From the NCBI GenBank assembly GCA_947498505.1, contig CANMKG010000007.1:62001-126000 (forward strand): a DNA stretch of 64,000 nucleotides. The letters are read 5' to 3'. Shown piece after piece: positions 25,498-34,764 of this stretch. The stretch's first letter is position 1; each line of letters opens with the position of its first letter. This DNA is from an uncultured Maribacter sp. Lineage in GTDB: Bacteria > Bacteroidota > Bacteroidia > Flavobacteriales > Flavobacteriaceae. Both the position numbers and the translations under genes were made by a program. Below the pieces are notes generated by a model. That model did not search any database. It was given only the letters and a program-made list of their open reading frames with translations, and was not told the DNA's origin.

Positions 25498-27522
25498 CTA
25501 TATTTTAGACAAAACTACCTTTTCTGTTTGTTTTTCTACTAACGCTTTGTAAAATTCTTTTAAACCCTCGTATTGGTGAGGAGGAATTACGGCCTGATTC
25601 ATTTTTAAATTTGACAATACTTGAAATCCACCTATTACTGACGCAACCCTAATTTTATACTCCGCCACTCCTTCTTCCATTGCTATGTTCACCGGCTCAG
25701 GAATTGATTCTATTTTATATCCCTCTGGAATTTTTACTGTAACCATAAATTTATCCTCCCAAGGAAATGCATAATCAACTGGATAATTACGTTCTTCTAG
25801 TTTAAAAGGGTTTTCCCTTTTTGTAAACCAAAATAAAGGAGAAACATATATTTTATCTCCTATAACGTCTGCTGCCGCTTCGCTTACAAAACTAAAACTT
25901 TCGTTTACTGGAGCACCTATCTTTGTCTTATTTTTTATTTTATATTCATCAATCTCTACCCCGGAAAATTTTTCTTCTATTTTACCCAAATAGGTTTCCT
26001 CATCCATACCTGAAAAAGAGCTTCTAAAATTATAAGCCCTATAATCCCTACACACTCTTCTTGCTTTTCCTTTCACATTTCCTTCTGCTGACAAATCTAT
26101 ACTCATCATAATATTTTCTATTGAAACATAGTTTGGAAACAAAGAGACTGCCGTTGACCCCCCTCCTTCTTTTACTATTCTACCAGCCCAATTTAGGGTT
26201 CTTTTTGGCATCATATTGAGTTTACTAAACTTACTTGTCGCATCCATAAAAATATTTTTTCCACCTATCTCGACAACGGCTACTACATAATTAAAACCTT
26301 GTCGGGTAGGAAACAAAGGAACCCCATTACTTCTGGTACTTACTAATACCGGATTAGCTTTTAGTCCCGAACTCTGTAACATGTTAACCAATAGCAAATT
26401 AATATCTGCCACATTTCCAGTTTTTAAACCATAAGCTTTTTTAACCCCTTCATCAGTATAATAGCCGTAAAGACCATTCCAATTCATTCTACTTTGCACA
26501 TATCTAAAAATAGCATTTACCTTTTCGATTTCATCTGTTTTGCTAGAAAGTACCTGAGCTAAATCATCCTTATAAAATCTTTTCGCATGTAATTGATTTC
26601 CAAACTCGGGATGCTCATAAATTTTCTTAACTATCTTTTCCCATGTGCCCGTATAATTTTCTATTGGCGAATTAGGATATTTTATGTACTGTAGTTCATA
26701 TTTTATAGCACTTCTGTAGTTATTCATACTATTAACAAAAACTTCCTTTTTCAGAGCAGGCACATGATTCATATTCACCACAGAAACATTATTAATAAAA
26801 TCAATTTTAGTAGCGCCATATTCCGCTTTAGCTCTTCCTCCTATGCCTAAACCCGCTCCAGCGGTTCTTTTTGGAAGCGTAAGGCTTCCTGCCTTTGTAC
26901 TACTATTTACTTTAAACGGAAGATAACCCTGAGAGGCATTTTTATACACGAAGTATTCAGGAGTCACAACCTTTATTTCTTGTTCTACTATAGGAATATC
27001 ATATTGTAAAAGTATCTCGTTAAATGAAGAAAAATAGGGGGACGTAATTTCGTACTTAAATTCTACCACACTCCCCTCTTTTAATTTAGGCATTGTGAAT
27101 TTCTCTTTTTTATAATATTTAGTGGTTTCTTCAGTAAAAGTGTCTGAACCTTTTAGTTTTGTTTTTTCAATTTCTCCTCCGACGATGTTATAAGTATATG
27201 CCTTTAAAGCAGTTAAACTTTCATCATCACTACGTCCGTGATAAAGACTCTCTATTACTGTACCATATTTAAAACCACCTTTATTATATATTTTTCTCCG
27301 TTCATACACTTCTTTAATTATTCTAAAACCTATAGTTTGAGAATATTCAAATCTTACACTAATTTTTCTATACAACACAATCGCGTCAGCAGTAGAGTCT
27401 TTTTCATAAAATTTTTGCTTTAACTCTTCCTTTGAAACTTTTCCAAATTTTATATTTTGGGCAGTTAATAGGTTCGAAAAAAGAAATGTTAACACACATA
27501 CCTTAAAAAAATTATTCATCAC
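25498..27522 (-). CDS. Exported DUF3857 protein with degenerate transglutaminase domain
   Basis: This 674-residue protein has a signal peptide (to about LLTAQ), an N-terminal DUF3857 beta-domain, a transglutaminase-like domain (about 300-430) and a C-terminal DUF2569/beta domain. The transglutaminase Cys is replaced by Val371 (KTGNVADINLLL), and the His position reads FNYVV (410-414), so two of three catalytic residues are missing. The Asp is kept (D427, FMDATS). It is therefore expected to be non-catalytic, perhaps a binding protein. The second copy immediately upstream (27547) keeps the full triad. Confidence 0.85.
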   Translation of the reverse strand: MMNNFFKVCVLTFLFSNLLTAQNIKFGKVSKEELKQKFYEKDSTADAIVLYRKISVRFEYSQTIGFRIIKEVYERRKIYNKGGFKYGTVIESLYHGRSDDESLTALKAYTYNIVGGEIEKTKLKGSDTFTEETTKYYKKEKFTMPKLKEGSVVEFKYEITSPYFSSFNEILLQYDIPIVEQEIKVVTPEYFVYKNASQGYLPFKVNSSTKAGSLTLPKRTAGAGLGIGGRAKAEYGATKIDFINNVSVVNMNHVPALKKEVFVNSMNNYRSAIKYELQYIKYPNSPIENYTGTWEKIVKKIYEHPEFGNQLHAKRFYKDDLAQVLSSKTDEIEKVNAIFRYVQSRMNWNGLYGYYTDEGVKKAYGLKTGNVADINLLLVNMLQSSGLKANPVLVSTRSNGVPLFPTRQGFNYVVAVVEIGGKNIFMDATSKFSKLNMMPKRTLNWAGRIVKEGGGSTAVSLFPNYVSIENIMMSIDLSAEGNVKGKARRVCRDYRAYNFRSSFSGMDEETYLGKIEEKFSGVEIDEYKIKNKTKIGAPVNESFSFVSEAAADVIGDKIYVSPLFWFTKRENPFKLEERNYPVDYAFPWEDKFMVTVKIPEGYKIESIPEPVNIAMEEGVAEYKIRVASVIGGFQVLSNLKMNQAVIPPHQYEGLKEFYKALVEKQTEKVVLSKI

Positions 27523-27546
27523 TTTTACGTATTATTTAAATTTCCC

Positions 27547-29454
27547 TTAAGCTTTTATAAGTACTACTTGGGCATTATTATATTTGGAAACCTCTTTCCT
27601 GAAATTTCGGTAATCATTATATTTTTCTTTAGGATAATCTCCCGCTTTAAGTAAAAACATATGTTTGTACAATATGGTTCCATCATCTTGTAAAACTGTT
27701 GAAGTCTTGTATTCTCCAAATTCAGATATAATTTCTTTCGGCTCAGGAAGTGTTTCTACTATATAACCCTCAGGAAGTGTTATAATAAAATCATCAGAGT
27801 CTAAATATCCTCGTTGAATTTGAAAAGGCAGTTTTCTTGACCTATAACGTTTCGGAACGTAATTACTCCTATTTAAAACATTGGGACAGAACAATATTCG
27901 CTCTCCTGTTGGTCTTGTAAAATTTTCAGCACTAATGCTTACTTCTTCTTTAAACGTAACCTCTTCTTTAAAATTGGTAAATTTATAATCCTCTAAAACA
28001 AGATTGTTTATTGTTGACCACTCTGTTTGATAATGCTCTAAAACTTTATCGTTGTCATACTCCTCTATGTAGAATCTATTGTCGTATTGTATCCCTTTTG
28101 TTTCAATCATTGCAGTAAGCTTAACAGTACCATTGACTAACAACTGAATGTTACTTTTGATTCTCTGAAGGTTTTGTTTTTCCAAATAAGCTGGTGTTTT
28201 TACTACCTCACCTCCATCAGGTTTAATTACAAAAGCCCTACGATCATCTGTAAAATCCCCAACAAAACCAAAAGGATGTACTTGAGATGTACAATCTATC
28301 CATGTATAATTATTTTCATTAGGAATGGCTAAAATAGCATGATTTCCTTGTGCTAAAGATGGAAAATCTTCTTCAAAATCAACTTTATTTTTTCCTGCTT
28401 CCACATGAACATAATAACTCTCTACGCCTACAGCATCAAGAAGTGCATGTGTATAGTTAGATAACCCCTTACAATCTCCATATTTTAGTCTATCTACTTC
28501 CGAAGCAGATATTGGCTGTATTCCTCCAATACCAACTTGTACACTAATATAGCGGGTAACACCCTGCATATATTCGTACACAATTTTTGCTTTTTCAATA
28601 GCTGTTTCAGCATTTTTAGTTAAGTTTTTAACGTGTGCTATTACTCCTTCGGGTAAACCATCTCTACCTTTAAGCAAATTAGAATACATCCATTGTCCCA
28701 GTTGTTCCCAATTTTCCACATGACCATCAAAACCCTCGTAATGAAAATCGTTTAACCTAACCATTAATTTTGGTGCTATTTCACTTGATGGCAAACTTAA
28801 ATGTTCATGTTTAACTGCTGGAATATTAAGAGCTGTATAAGTTATTGAACCTGCACCTTCTTTTAATTTTACTTCAATATCTTCAATACCTTTTTCTTTA
28901 ATAATAGGTTTTAAATTAGGAGTGGCATATTTAATCGTGAATTGACTCTTTTCTACACTTGCCATAAAGCCGTCAACAAAATACCAGCTTGGTATAAAAG
29001 CCGTATTTTTTGTTTGAATTTCCTTTTCTATCTCAACCGTATAAGGGTATTGTACTGGCGTGTAGTTTAAATATTTAACTCTATAATCAGAATACAGTGT
29101 ACCACCTGAAACTGCACTAACATCAGTAAAATCTTTTTCCTTTATTTTTTTAAGTATATTACCCAGAGGGTCATAAACTATTGCCTTTAAATGTTTAATT
29201 TTTCTTGAACTATTATAACCTGCATAACCATGCACATGTTTGTTTCCTTTCTTGTTTAAAACAGTAATTACTCTTTTAGACCTCAAAATCATATTATCTT
29301 GAGCTAAAACCTCAACTTCAATTTCATCTAAACGAACAACTGCGTCTGCGTTTTTGGTTAAATTTTCAGGTATTAATAAGGATTGATATTTAAAATCTTG
29401 TGAGAAGGAGTTTGTACTTAACAAAAGAAGTACAATACTAAAAAATAAACGCAT
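27547..29454 (-). CDS. Exported DUF3857/transglutaminase protein, catalytic triad intact
   Basis: This 635-residue protein has a signal peptide (to about NSFSQ), a DUF3857 domain, a transglutaminase-like domain and a C-terminal beta domain. The triad is visible as Cys328 (YGDCKGLSNY), His372 (GNHAILAI) and Asp387 (WIDCTS). The function of DUF3857 transglutaminases is not established; a periplasmic or surface role in peptide or wall processing is plausible. It lies 24 bases before the related but catalytically degenerate gene at 25498, and the two probably act together. Confidence 0.85.
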   Translation of the reverse strand: MRLFFSIVLLLLSTNSFSQDFKYQSLLIPENLTKNADAVVRLDEIEVEVLAQDNMILRSKRVITVLNKKGNKHVHGYAGYNSSRKIKHLKAIVYDPLGNILKKIKEKDFTDVSAVSGGTLYSDYRVKYLNYTPVQYPYTVEIEKEIQTKNTAFIPSWYFVDGFMASVEKSQFTIKYATPNLKPIIKEKGIEDIEVKLKEGAGSITYTALNIPAVKHEHLSLPSSEIAPKLMVRLNDFHYEGFDGHVENWEQLGQWMYSNLLKGRDGLPEGVIAHVKNLTKNAETAIEKAKIVYEYMQGVTRYISVQVGIGGIQPISASEVDRLKYGDCKGLSNYTHALLDAVGVESYYVHVEAGKNKVDFEEDFPSLAQGNHAILAIPNENNYTWIDCTSQVHPFGFVGDFTDDRRAFVIKPDGGEVVKTPAYLEKQNLQRIKSNIQLLVNGTVKLTAMIETKGIQYDNRFYIEEYDNDKVLEHYQTEWSTINNLVLEDYKFTNFKEEVTFKEEVSISAENFTRPTGERILFCPNVLNRSNYVPKRYRSRKLPFQIQRGYLDSDDFIITLPEGYIVETLPEPKEIISEFGEYKTSTVLQDDGTILYKHMFLLKAGDYPKEKYNDYRNFRKEVSKYNNAQVVLIKA

Positions 29455-29544
29455 TTAGTTGTGGTTGTGATGGTTTCAGGTATTAAATGTACAAAAAACA
29501 CTTACTAATTCTTACAACCATGCAACGTATTTTCGATAAAAATG

Positions 29545-29997
29545 TTACTCTTTTCGCTGAGTATCAATAAGTATTGTTACAGGACCATCATTAAGTAGTT
29601 CTACCTTCATATCTGCTCCAAAAACTCCAGTTCCCACTTTTTTACCTAAAAGAGACTCTAATTGCGAAACAAACGACTCATAAACTGGAATTGCAACTTT
29701 AGGGCTTGCTGCTCTAATATATGATGGGCGATTTCCTTTTTTTGTTGCTGCGTGCAGTGTAAACTGACTAACTACGATAACATCGCCGGAAACATCTTGT
29801 AACGATTTATTCATAATACCTTCGTCATCATTAAAAATGCGAAGATTTATTATTTTTTTTGCAAGCCAGTCAATATCATTTTTATTATCAACTTCTTCGA
29901 TTCCTACTAAAATTAACAACCCCTTTTTTATTTCGGAAACTACTTTACCTTCAACAGTAACACTTGCTGTTGAAACTCTCTGAACTACTGCTCGCAT
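29545..29997 (-). CDS. dtd: D-aminoacyl-tRNA deacylase Dtd
   Basis: Dtd hydrolyses D-amino acids (and Gly from mischarged tRNA-Ala) from tRNA. The 150-residue protein starts MRAVVQRVSTASVTVEGKVV, the invariant family start. It has the active-site motifs SQFTLHA (about 76-82) and the cross-subunit motif NDGPVTILIDT at the C-terminus. The start is adjacent to the rsgA stop (29998), so the two are coupled. Confidence 0.96.
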   Translation of the reverse strand: MRAVVQRVSTASVTVEGKVVSEIKKGLLILVGIEEVDNKNDIDWLAKKIINLRIFNDDEGIMNKSLQDVSGDVIVVSQFTLHAATKKGNRPSYIRAASPKVAIPVYESFVSQLESLLGKKVGTGVFGADMKVELLNDGPVTILIDTQRKE

Positions 29998-30948
29998 TTA
30001 TTTTTCGTTATGAATATCTTGTCGGTAATTCTCGTCTTCGCCTTTTACCATTTGAGTATAACTTTTATATCTACTCCAAGCTATGTCATTGGTATCTAAT
30101 GCTGCTTTTACTGCACATTTGGGTTCATCAAGATGCAAGCAATTATTAAATTTACAGTGTTCTTTTAATTTAAAGAATTCTGGAAAATAATCACTTATTT
30201 CTTCTTTTTCCATATCCACTATACCAAAACCTTTTATTCCTGGGGTATCAATAATTCTTGCATCAAAACTTAGGTCAAACATTTCTGCAAATGTTGTTGT
30301 ATGCTGTCCTTGCATATGTTGTTTTGAAATTTCCGACGTTTTAATGGCCAAACCAGGTTCTAAAGCATTTACCAATGTAGATTTCCCTACACCTGAATGA
30401 CCAGAAAACATAGATGTTTTTCCTACCATTGCTTGTTTTACTTTTTCGACATTTTTACACTCCTTAGCCGAAATTCCAATGCAGGTATATCCTATACTTC
30501 TATACAACTCAGCTAAATACTTTATTTCACTCAGCTCTTGTTGATTGTACAAGTCAATTTTATTAAACAGTAAAATGGCGGGAATATCATAAGCTTCGGC
30601 TGTTGCCAAAAAACGATCTATAAAAACGGTATAGGTAGGTGGGTTATTAAGCGTAATCATTAAAAATACCTGGTCCAAATTCGCTGCAATAATATGCGTT
30701 TGTTTAGACAGGTTTACTGATTTTCTAACTATATAATTTTTGCGGTCGGCGATGTCATAAATTACTCCTCTTACCTCCTGCGCATTTTCTTCAAGCTCAA
30801 AGGAAACAATATCTCCAACAGATATAGGATTTGTACTTTTAATACCCTTAATGCGAAACTTTCCTTTTATTCTACAATCATAAAAGACTCCATCGGAGGC
30901 CTTAACCGTATACCAACTTCCAGTAGATTTATAAACAGTTCCCGTCAT
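29998..30948 (-). CDS. rsgA: Ribosome small-subunit-dependent GTPase RsgA
   Basis: RsgA is a circularly permuted GTPase that checks maturation of the 30S subunit. The order is an OB-fold domain (about 1-75), the G4 motif LFNKIDLY, the P-loop GHSGVGKSTLVN and G3 DTPGIKGF, and a C-terminal zinc finger (C-x5-C...H-x5-C in HCKFNNCLHLDEPKC). The ATG at 30948 gives MTGTVYKSTGSWY. A start three codons upstream adds MML and is less likely. Confidence 0.95.
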   Translation of the reverse strand: MTGTVYKSTGSWYTVKASDGVFYDCRIKGKFRIKGIKSTNPISVGDIVSFELEENAQEVRGVIYDIADRKNYIVRKSVNLSKQTHIIAANLDQVFLMITLNNPPTYTVFIDRFLATAEAYDIPAILLFNKIDLYNQQELSEIKYLAELYRSIGYTCIGISAKECKNVEKVKQAMVGKTSMFSGHSGVGKSTLVNALEPGLAIKTSEISKQHMQGQHTTTFAEMFDLSFDARIIDTPGIKGFGIVDMEKEEISDYFPEFFKLKEHCKFNNCLHLDEPKCAVKAALDTNDIAWSRYKSYTQMVKGEDENYRQDIHNEK

Positions 30949-31121
30949 TAACATCAATTATATCACAAAGAAACAATAATACTTTAATAAAACAGTAATA
31001 AACCAAAACGAAGAACTAGTTTAAGGTCGTTCTCGAAAAAATTAAGTTTTTATCTAAAGCTGCAACCCTTTACTTTTAAAATTGTCTTTTAACTATACTA
31101 TGAATCAAAAAAATAAAAATT

Positions 31122-31559
31122 ATGAAGAAAATTATATTTGTTATGGGGTTGCTTGTGAGCTCAATATGTTTAAATGCTCAAGAGTATAAAGTAATTACTA
31201 GTGTTGAATCTATTGTTACAAGTGGATTAGGGCGTTCTAGAATAATTGATGCTAACGAAGAAAAAGATTTTGAAAAATATACTTCGACACAAACAGAAGA
31301 AGATAATACTCGAAACAAATCTAAAAGAAGTGATATTAGAGTTAAAAATTTTGAGGAAACTAAACTACTTAACTTTTACAATCTTGCTGGAATCCGTTTT
31401 CAAAATATCGCTGCAAACGATGCCGTAATATCATCTAAACTTACTGCTATGACAAAAGAAGGATGGCAACTAATTCATGTTGTAAGTGCTGTAGAAAGTG
31501 ATTCTGGTGATAATGACGGAAACGGAATATTTATTACCAGATATATCTTTAAAAAGTAA
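31122..31559 (+). CDS. Exported hypothetical protein
   Basis: This 145-residue protein has a signal peptide (KKIIFVMGLLVSSICLNAQ) and a mature domain of about 125 residues with no known motif. The central part is charged and probably disordered (about 45-75, EEKDFEKYTSTQTEEDNTRN). The C-terminal half (NLAGIRFQNIAANDA...KEGWQLIHVVSAVES...FITRYIFKK) looks like a compact alpha/beta domain of the DUF4177 kind. It stands alone between divergent rsgA and a terminator. Function unknown. Confidence 0.75.
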   Translation: MKKIIFVMGLLVSSICLNAQEYKVITSVESIVTSGLGRSRIIDANEEKDFEKYTSTQTEEDNTRNKSKRSDIRVKNFEETKLLNFYNLAGIRFQNIAANDAVISSKLTAMTKEGWQLIHVVSAVESDSGDNDGNGIFITRYIFKK

Positions 31560-31574
31560 TCTCCGTTAAAAAGT

Positions 31575-31606
31575 AAAAATCCCGACTTAAAGTCGGGATT
31601 TTTTTA
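31575..31606. terminator. Bidirectional terminator at the end of the aromatic operon
   Basis: AAATCCCGACT (31577-31587) pairs with AGTCGGGATTT (31591-31601) around a three-base loop, with A and T runs on both sides. It serves the plus-strand hypothetical gene and the minus-strand aromatic operon. Confidence 0.92.
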
Positions 31607-31610
31607 ATCT

Positions 31611-32693
31611 TTATTGATTTAAAATTTTCTCTTGATGGTTAATGGATTCTTGATGAATAGCCTTAAACATTCTAAGTACAAATTCTTCACTTAGGCCCTT
31701 AGACTCTCCTTCTAAAATCATAGCGCCTAAAATCTGATTCCATCTGTTGCTTTGTAAGACTGCAACATTTTTCTCTTTTTTAAGCTTTCCAATAGCATCA
31801 GAAATTTTCATGCGCTTACCTAAAGATTCTATTAACTGAGAATCAATTACATCAATCTGAGCTCTTAGGTTACTCAATTCTTTAGTATATGCTGCCTCTG
31901 AATCGTCTTCCTTTCTAATCTTTAAATCTCTCATAATTTGAACCAATTTACTTGGTGTCACTTGTTGAGCAGCATCACTCCAGGCATTATCTGGATCAAA
32001 ATGAGTTTCAATCATTAGTCCATCAAAATTAAGATCTAAAGCTGTTTGAGAAACATCAAAAATCATTTCTCTATTTCCAGTAATATGAGATGGATCACTA
32101 ATTAATGGTAGATCAGGGAATTTATTTTGAAACTCAATTGCCAATTGCCACTCAGGTATGTTTCTATACTTTGTTTTTTCATAAGTAGAAAACCCTCTAT
32201 GAATTGCTCCTAATTTTCTAATTCCTGCAGTATATAAACGTTCAATACCACCTAACCACAGTGACAAGTCTGGGTTAATAGGGTTTTTTACTAAAACCAC
32301 TTTATCAGTACCTTCTAAAGCATCAGCAATTTCTTGCATGATAAACGGGCTTACCGCTGATCTGGCACCAATCCAAAGCAAATCAATATCGTGTTCTAAA
32401 GCCAACTCTACGTGTGCCTTATTAGCTACTTCGGTGGCGGTTTTTAGACCAGTTTCTTCTTTTACTTTTTGCAACCATTTTAGACCTAAAGCACCAACCC
32501 CTTCAAAATTTCCTGGGCGGGTTCTTGGTTTCCAGATACCAGCTCTGTAATAATTTACATCGGTATCTTTTAATTCATGTGCTATTTTAAGCACTTGCTC
32601 TTCCGTTTCCGCGCTACATGGCCCAGCTATTACTAAAGGATGATCTAGTCCTAAATCATCTAACCATGTTCTCATTTCTTTTGAATTCTCCAT
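31611..32693 (-). CDS. Bifunctional DAHP synthase / chorismate mutase (type II)
   Basis: This 360-residue fusion has an N-terminal DAHP synthase domain (about 1-260; VIAGPCSAETEEQ, RAGIWKPRTRPGNFEG, DPSHITGNR) and a C-terminal AroQ chorismate mutase (about 268-355; LRAQIDVIDSQLIESLGKRM, IGKLKK). It makes the first compound of the shikimate pathway and converts chorismate to prephenate, so the entry and branch steps are in one protein. Chorismate mutase domains in such fusions often give allosteric control by prephenate. It is the last gene of the pheA operon, four bases after tyrA. Confidence 0.94.
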   Translation of the reverse strand: MENSKEMRTWLDDLGLDHPLVIAGPCSAETEEQVLKIAHELKDTDVNYYRAGIWKPRTRPGNFEGVGALGLKWLQKVKEETGLKTATEVANKAHVELALEHDIDLLWIGARSAVSPFIMQEIADALEGTDKVVLVKNPINPDLSLWLGGIERLYTAGIRKLGAIHRGFSTYEKTKYRNIPEWQLAIEFQNKFPDLPLISDPSHITGNREMIFDVSQTALDLNFDGLMIETHFDPDNAWSDAAQQVTPSKLVQIMRDLKIRKEDDSEAAYTKELSNLRAQIDVIDSQLIESLGKRMKISDAIGKLKKEKNVAVLQSNRWNQILGAMILEGESKGLSEEFVLRMFKAIHQESINHQEKILNQ

Positions 32694-32697
32694 TGTA

Positions 32698-33567
32698 CTA
32701 ATTTTCTTTTTGCTTGTTTTGTGGTATTCCGTTTAATATTTCTTTAATCTTATTGGTATTATTCATTTCGTTATAAATGCCATCATAATCATTATTTTCA
32801 AGCATTTTTTTAAATTCGGTAAGGTTTTTTATATATCCATCTAAGGTCTCTACAACATTGTCTTTGTTCTGTTCAAAAATGGGAGTCCACATTGCTGGTG
32901 AACTTTTTGCTAAACGTACAGTGCTCTCAAAACCACTCCCTGCCATGTCAAAAATATCACGTTCATTTTTTTCTTTTTCAATTACCGTTTTTCCTAACAT
33001 AAAAGAGCTTATGTGTGATAAATGAGATACATACGCTATATGTTTGTCATGCGCTTCAGGATTCATGTATCTAATTCGCATTCCTAACTCGCGAAAAAGT
33101 TCTAAAGCTCTTTCTTGCAGTTTAAATGCTGTTTTTTCTACTTCACAAATTATATTGGTTTTACCGTCATACAATCCATATACTGCTGCTGAAGGTCCAG
33201 AAAACTCAGTACCAGAAATAGGATGACATGCTAAAAAATTTCTGCGCTTGGCATGATTTTCTAGAGCTTTACATATTTCGCCTTTTGTTGAACCAGCATC
33301 AAAAACCACACAATCATCATTAACGGCATCTAATATTTTAGGTAATTCAGCTATCATGGCGTCAACTGGAATACTAACGATTACAATATTTGCAATAGAC
33401 AATTGCTCATAGCTTGATTTTTCATCTATAATGCCTAAAACAATTGCTTCGTCTAAATTAGCGCTGCTGGCATCAATTCCGTAAATGGTGGCTTCTGGCT
33501 TCAGACGTTTAATATCTTTCACCATGGAACCTCCTATCAATCCAACTCCAATTACAAATACATTCAT
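32698..33567 (-). CDS. tyrA: Prephenate dehydrogenase TyrA
   Basis: TyrA oxidises prephenate to 4-hydroxyphenylpyruvate on the way to tyrosine. The 289-residue protein has the NAD-binding motif GVGLIGGSM (7-15), the HPISGTEFSGP active-site segment with catalytic His, and the conserved THDKHIAYVSHLSH-like block (AHDKHIAYVSHLSHISSFML). It has no chorismate mutase domain; that activity lies in the neighbouring DAHP synthase fusion. It lies in the aromatic operon, 51 bases from the aminotransferase. Confidence 0.94.
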   Translation of the reverse strand: MNVFVIGVGLIGGSMVKDIKRLKPEATIYGIDASSANLDEAIVLGIIDEKSSYEQLSIANIVIVSIPVDAMIAELPKILDAVNDDCVVFDAGSTKGEICKALENHAKRRNFLACHPISGTEFSGPSAAVYGLYDGKTNIICEVEKTAFKLQERALELFRELGMRIRYMNPEAHDKHIAYVSHLSHISSFMLGKTVIEKEKNERDIFDMAGSGFESTVRLAKSSPAMWTPIFEQNKDNVVETLDGYIKNLTEFKKMLENNDYDGIYNEMNNTNKIKEILNGIPQNKQKEN

Positions 33568-33618
33568 TTTTCTTTACTAAATATGAGCACTTATTGCTCG
33601 AGTTACTTTATTTAAAGA

Positions 33619-34764
33619 TTAAAACCTTGTTATGGCTTCTTTAATTTTTTCCTCCTTTACACAAAGAGAAAAGCGTATATATCCTTCTCCTTTATTTCCA
33701 AAAATAGTTCCTGGAGCTATAAAAATATTTTTATCGTATAAAACTTCATTTACAAATTCCTCGGAAGATAATGCTCCTTCTGGTAATTTCGCCCAAACAA
33801 ACATCCCCACTGCATTACTATCGTATGTACAGTTTAATTTATCTGCTAGTTGAAACATTAAATCTCTTCTAGTTGTATAAACCTCATTAAGGTTTTTAAA
33901 CCATTCTTCTCCACTGTTTAAAGCTTCAATTGCACCTTTTTGAACCCCATAAAACATTCCTGAGTCCATATTACTTTTCACTTTTAAAATAGCGTTTATT
34001 AAATCAGCATGGCCCATTACCATTCCAACTCTCCAGCCAGCCATGTTAAAAGTTTTACTCAATGAGTTTAACTCCAATATATTGTCATTAGAACCATTAA
34101 TAGAAAGCATACTAACTGGGTTCTCGTTTAATACAAAACTATACGGATTATCATTCACTAAAATAATATCATTGCTTTTAGCAAAGTCTACTAACCGCTC
34201 CAATTGTTGAATATTGGCTGTAGCTCCTGTAGGCATATGAGGGTATCCTGTCCACATTAATTTCACCTTAGATAAATCTTCCTTTTCTAAGGCTTGCAAA
34301 TCTGGAAACCAGTTATTTTCTTCATCTAATTGATACTCTCGAGTTACAGCTCCTACTAACTTAGTAACTGAAGAATACGTTGGATATCCAGGGTTTGGAA
34401 TTAAAACCTCGTCACCTTCATTCAAAAAAGCCATGCTTATATGCATGATTCCTTCTTTTGAACCCATTAATGGTAATATCTCATTCACAGGATTTAGAGA
34501 AACGTTATACTTTAACTTATAAAAATTCGCAATTGCTTCTCTTAATTCTGGTAAACCCTGATAACTTTGATATTGATGTGCGCCGACATCCATTACGGCT
34601 TGTTTAATTGCTTCGATTACAGTTTCAGAAGGAGCCAAATCTGGACTACCAATTCCCATATTAATAATTGGTTTACCTTCCGCAACTAAACCTCTTACCT
34701 CTCTCAATTTTTTTGAGAAGTAATATTCTTCAACTGTTTTTAATCTATCAGCCGTAGTAATCAT
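33619..34764 (-). CDS. PLP-dependent aminotransferase of the aromatic operon
   Basis: This is a class I/II fold-type I aminotransferase of 381 residues. The PLP lysine is Lys237 in NSLSKTFNMAGWRVG. The conserved NPGYPTY (124-130), ND-PY (NDNPYSF, 204-210) and C-terminal IRFSL motif are present. The operon has pheA and tyrA on either side, so it most likely converts phenylpyruvate and 4-hydroxyphenylpyruvate to Phe and Tyr, though similar proteins act on other 2-oxo acids. Its start overlaps the pheA stop by four bases. Confidence 0.88.
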   Translation of the reverse strand: MITTADRLKTVEEYYFSKKLREVRGLVAEGKPIINMGIGSPDLAPSETVIEAIKQAVMDVGAHQYQSYQGLPELREAIANFYKLKYNVSLNPVNEILPLMGSKEGIMHISMAFLNEGDEVLIPNPGYPTYSSVTKLVGAVTREYQLDEENNWFPDLQALEKEDLSKVKLMWTGYPHMPTGATANIQQLERLVDFAKSNDIILVNDNPYSFVLNENPVSMLSINGSNDNILELNSLSKTFNMAGWRVGMVMGHADLINAILKVKSNMDSGMFYGVQKGAIEALNSGEEWFKNLNEVYTTRRDLMFQLADKLNCTYDSNAVGMFVWAKLPEGALSSEEFVNEVLYDKNIFIAPGTIFGNKGEGYIRFSLCVKEEKIKEAITRF

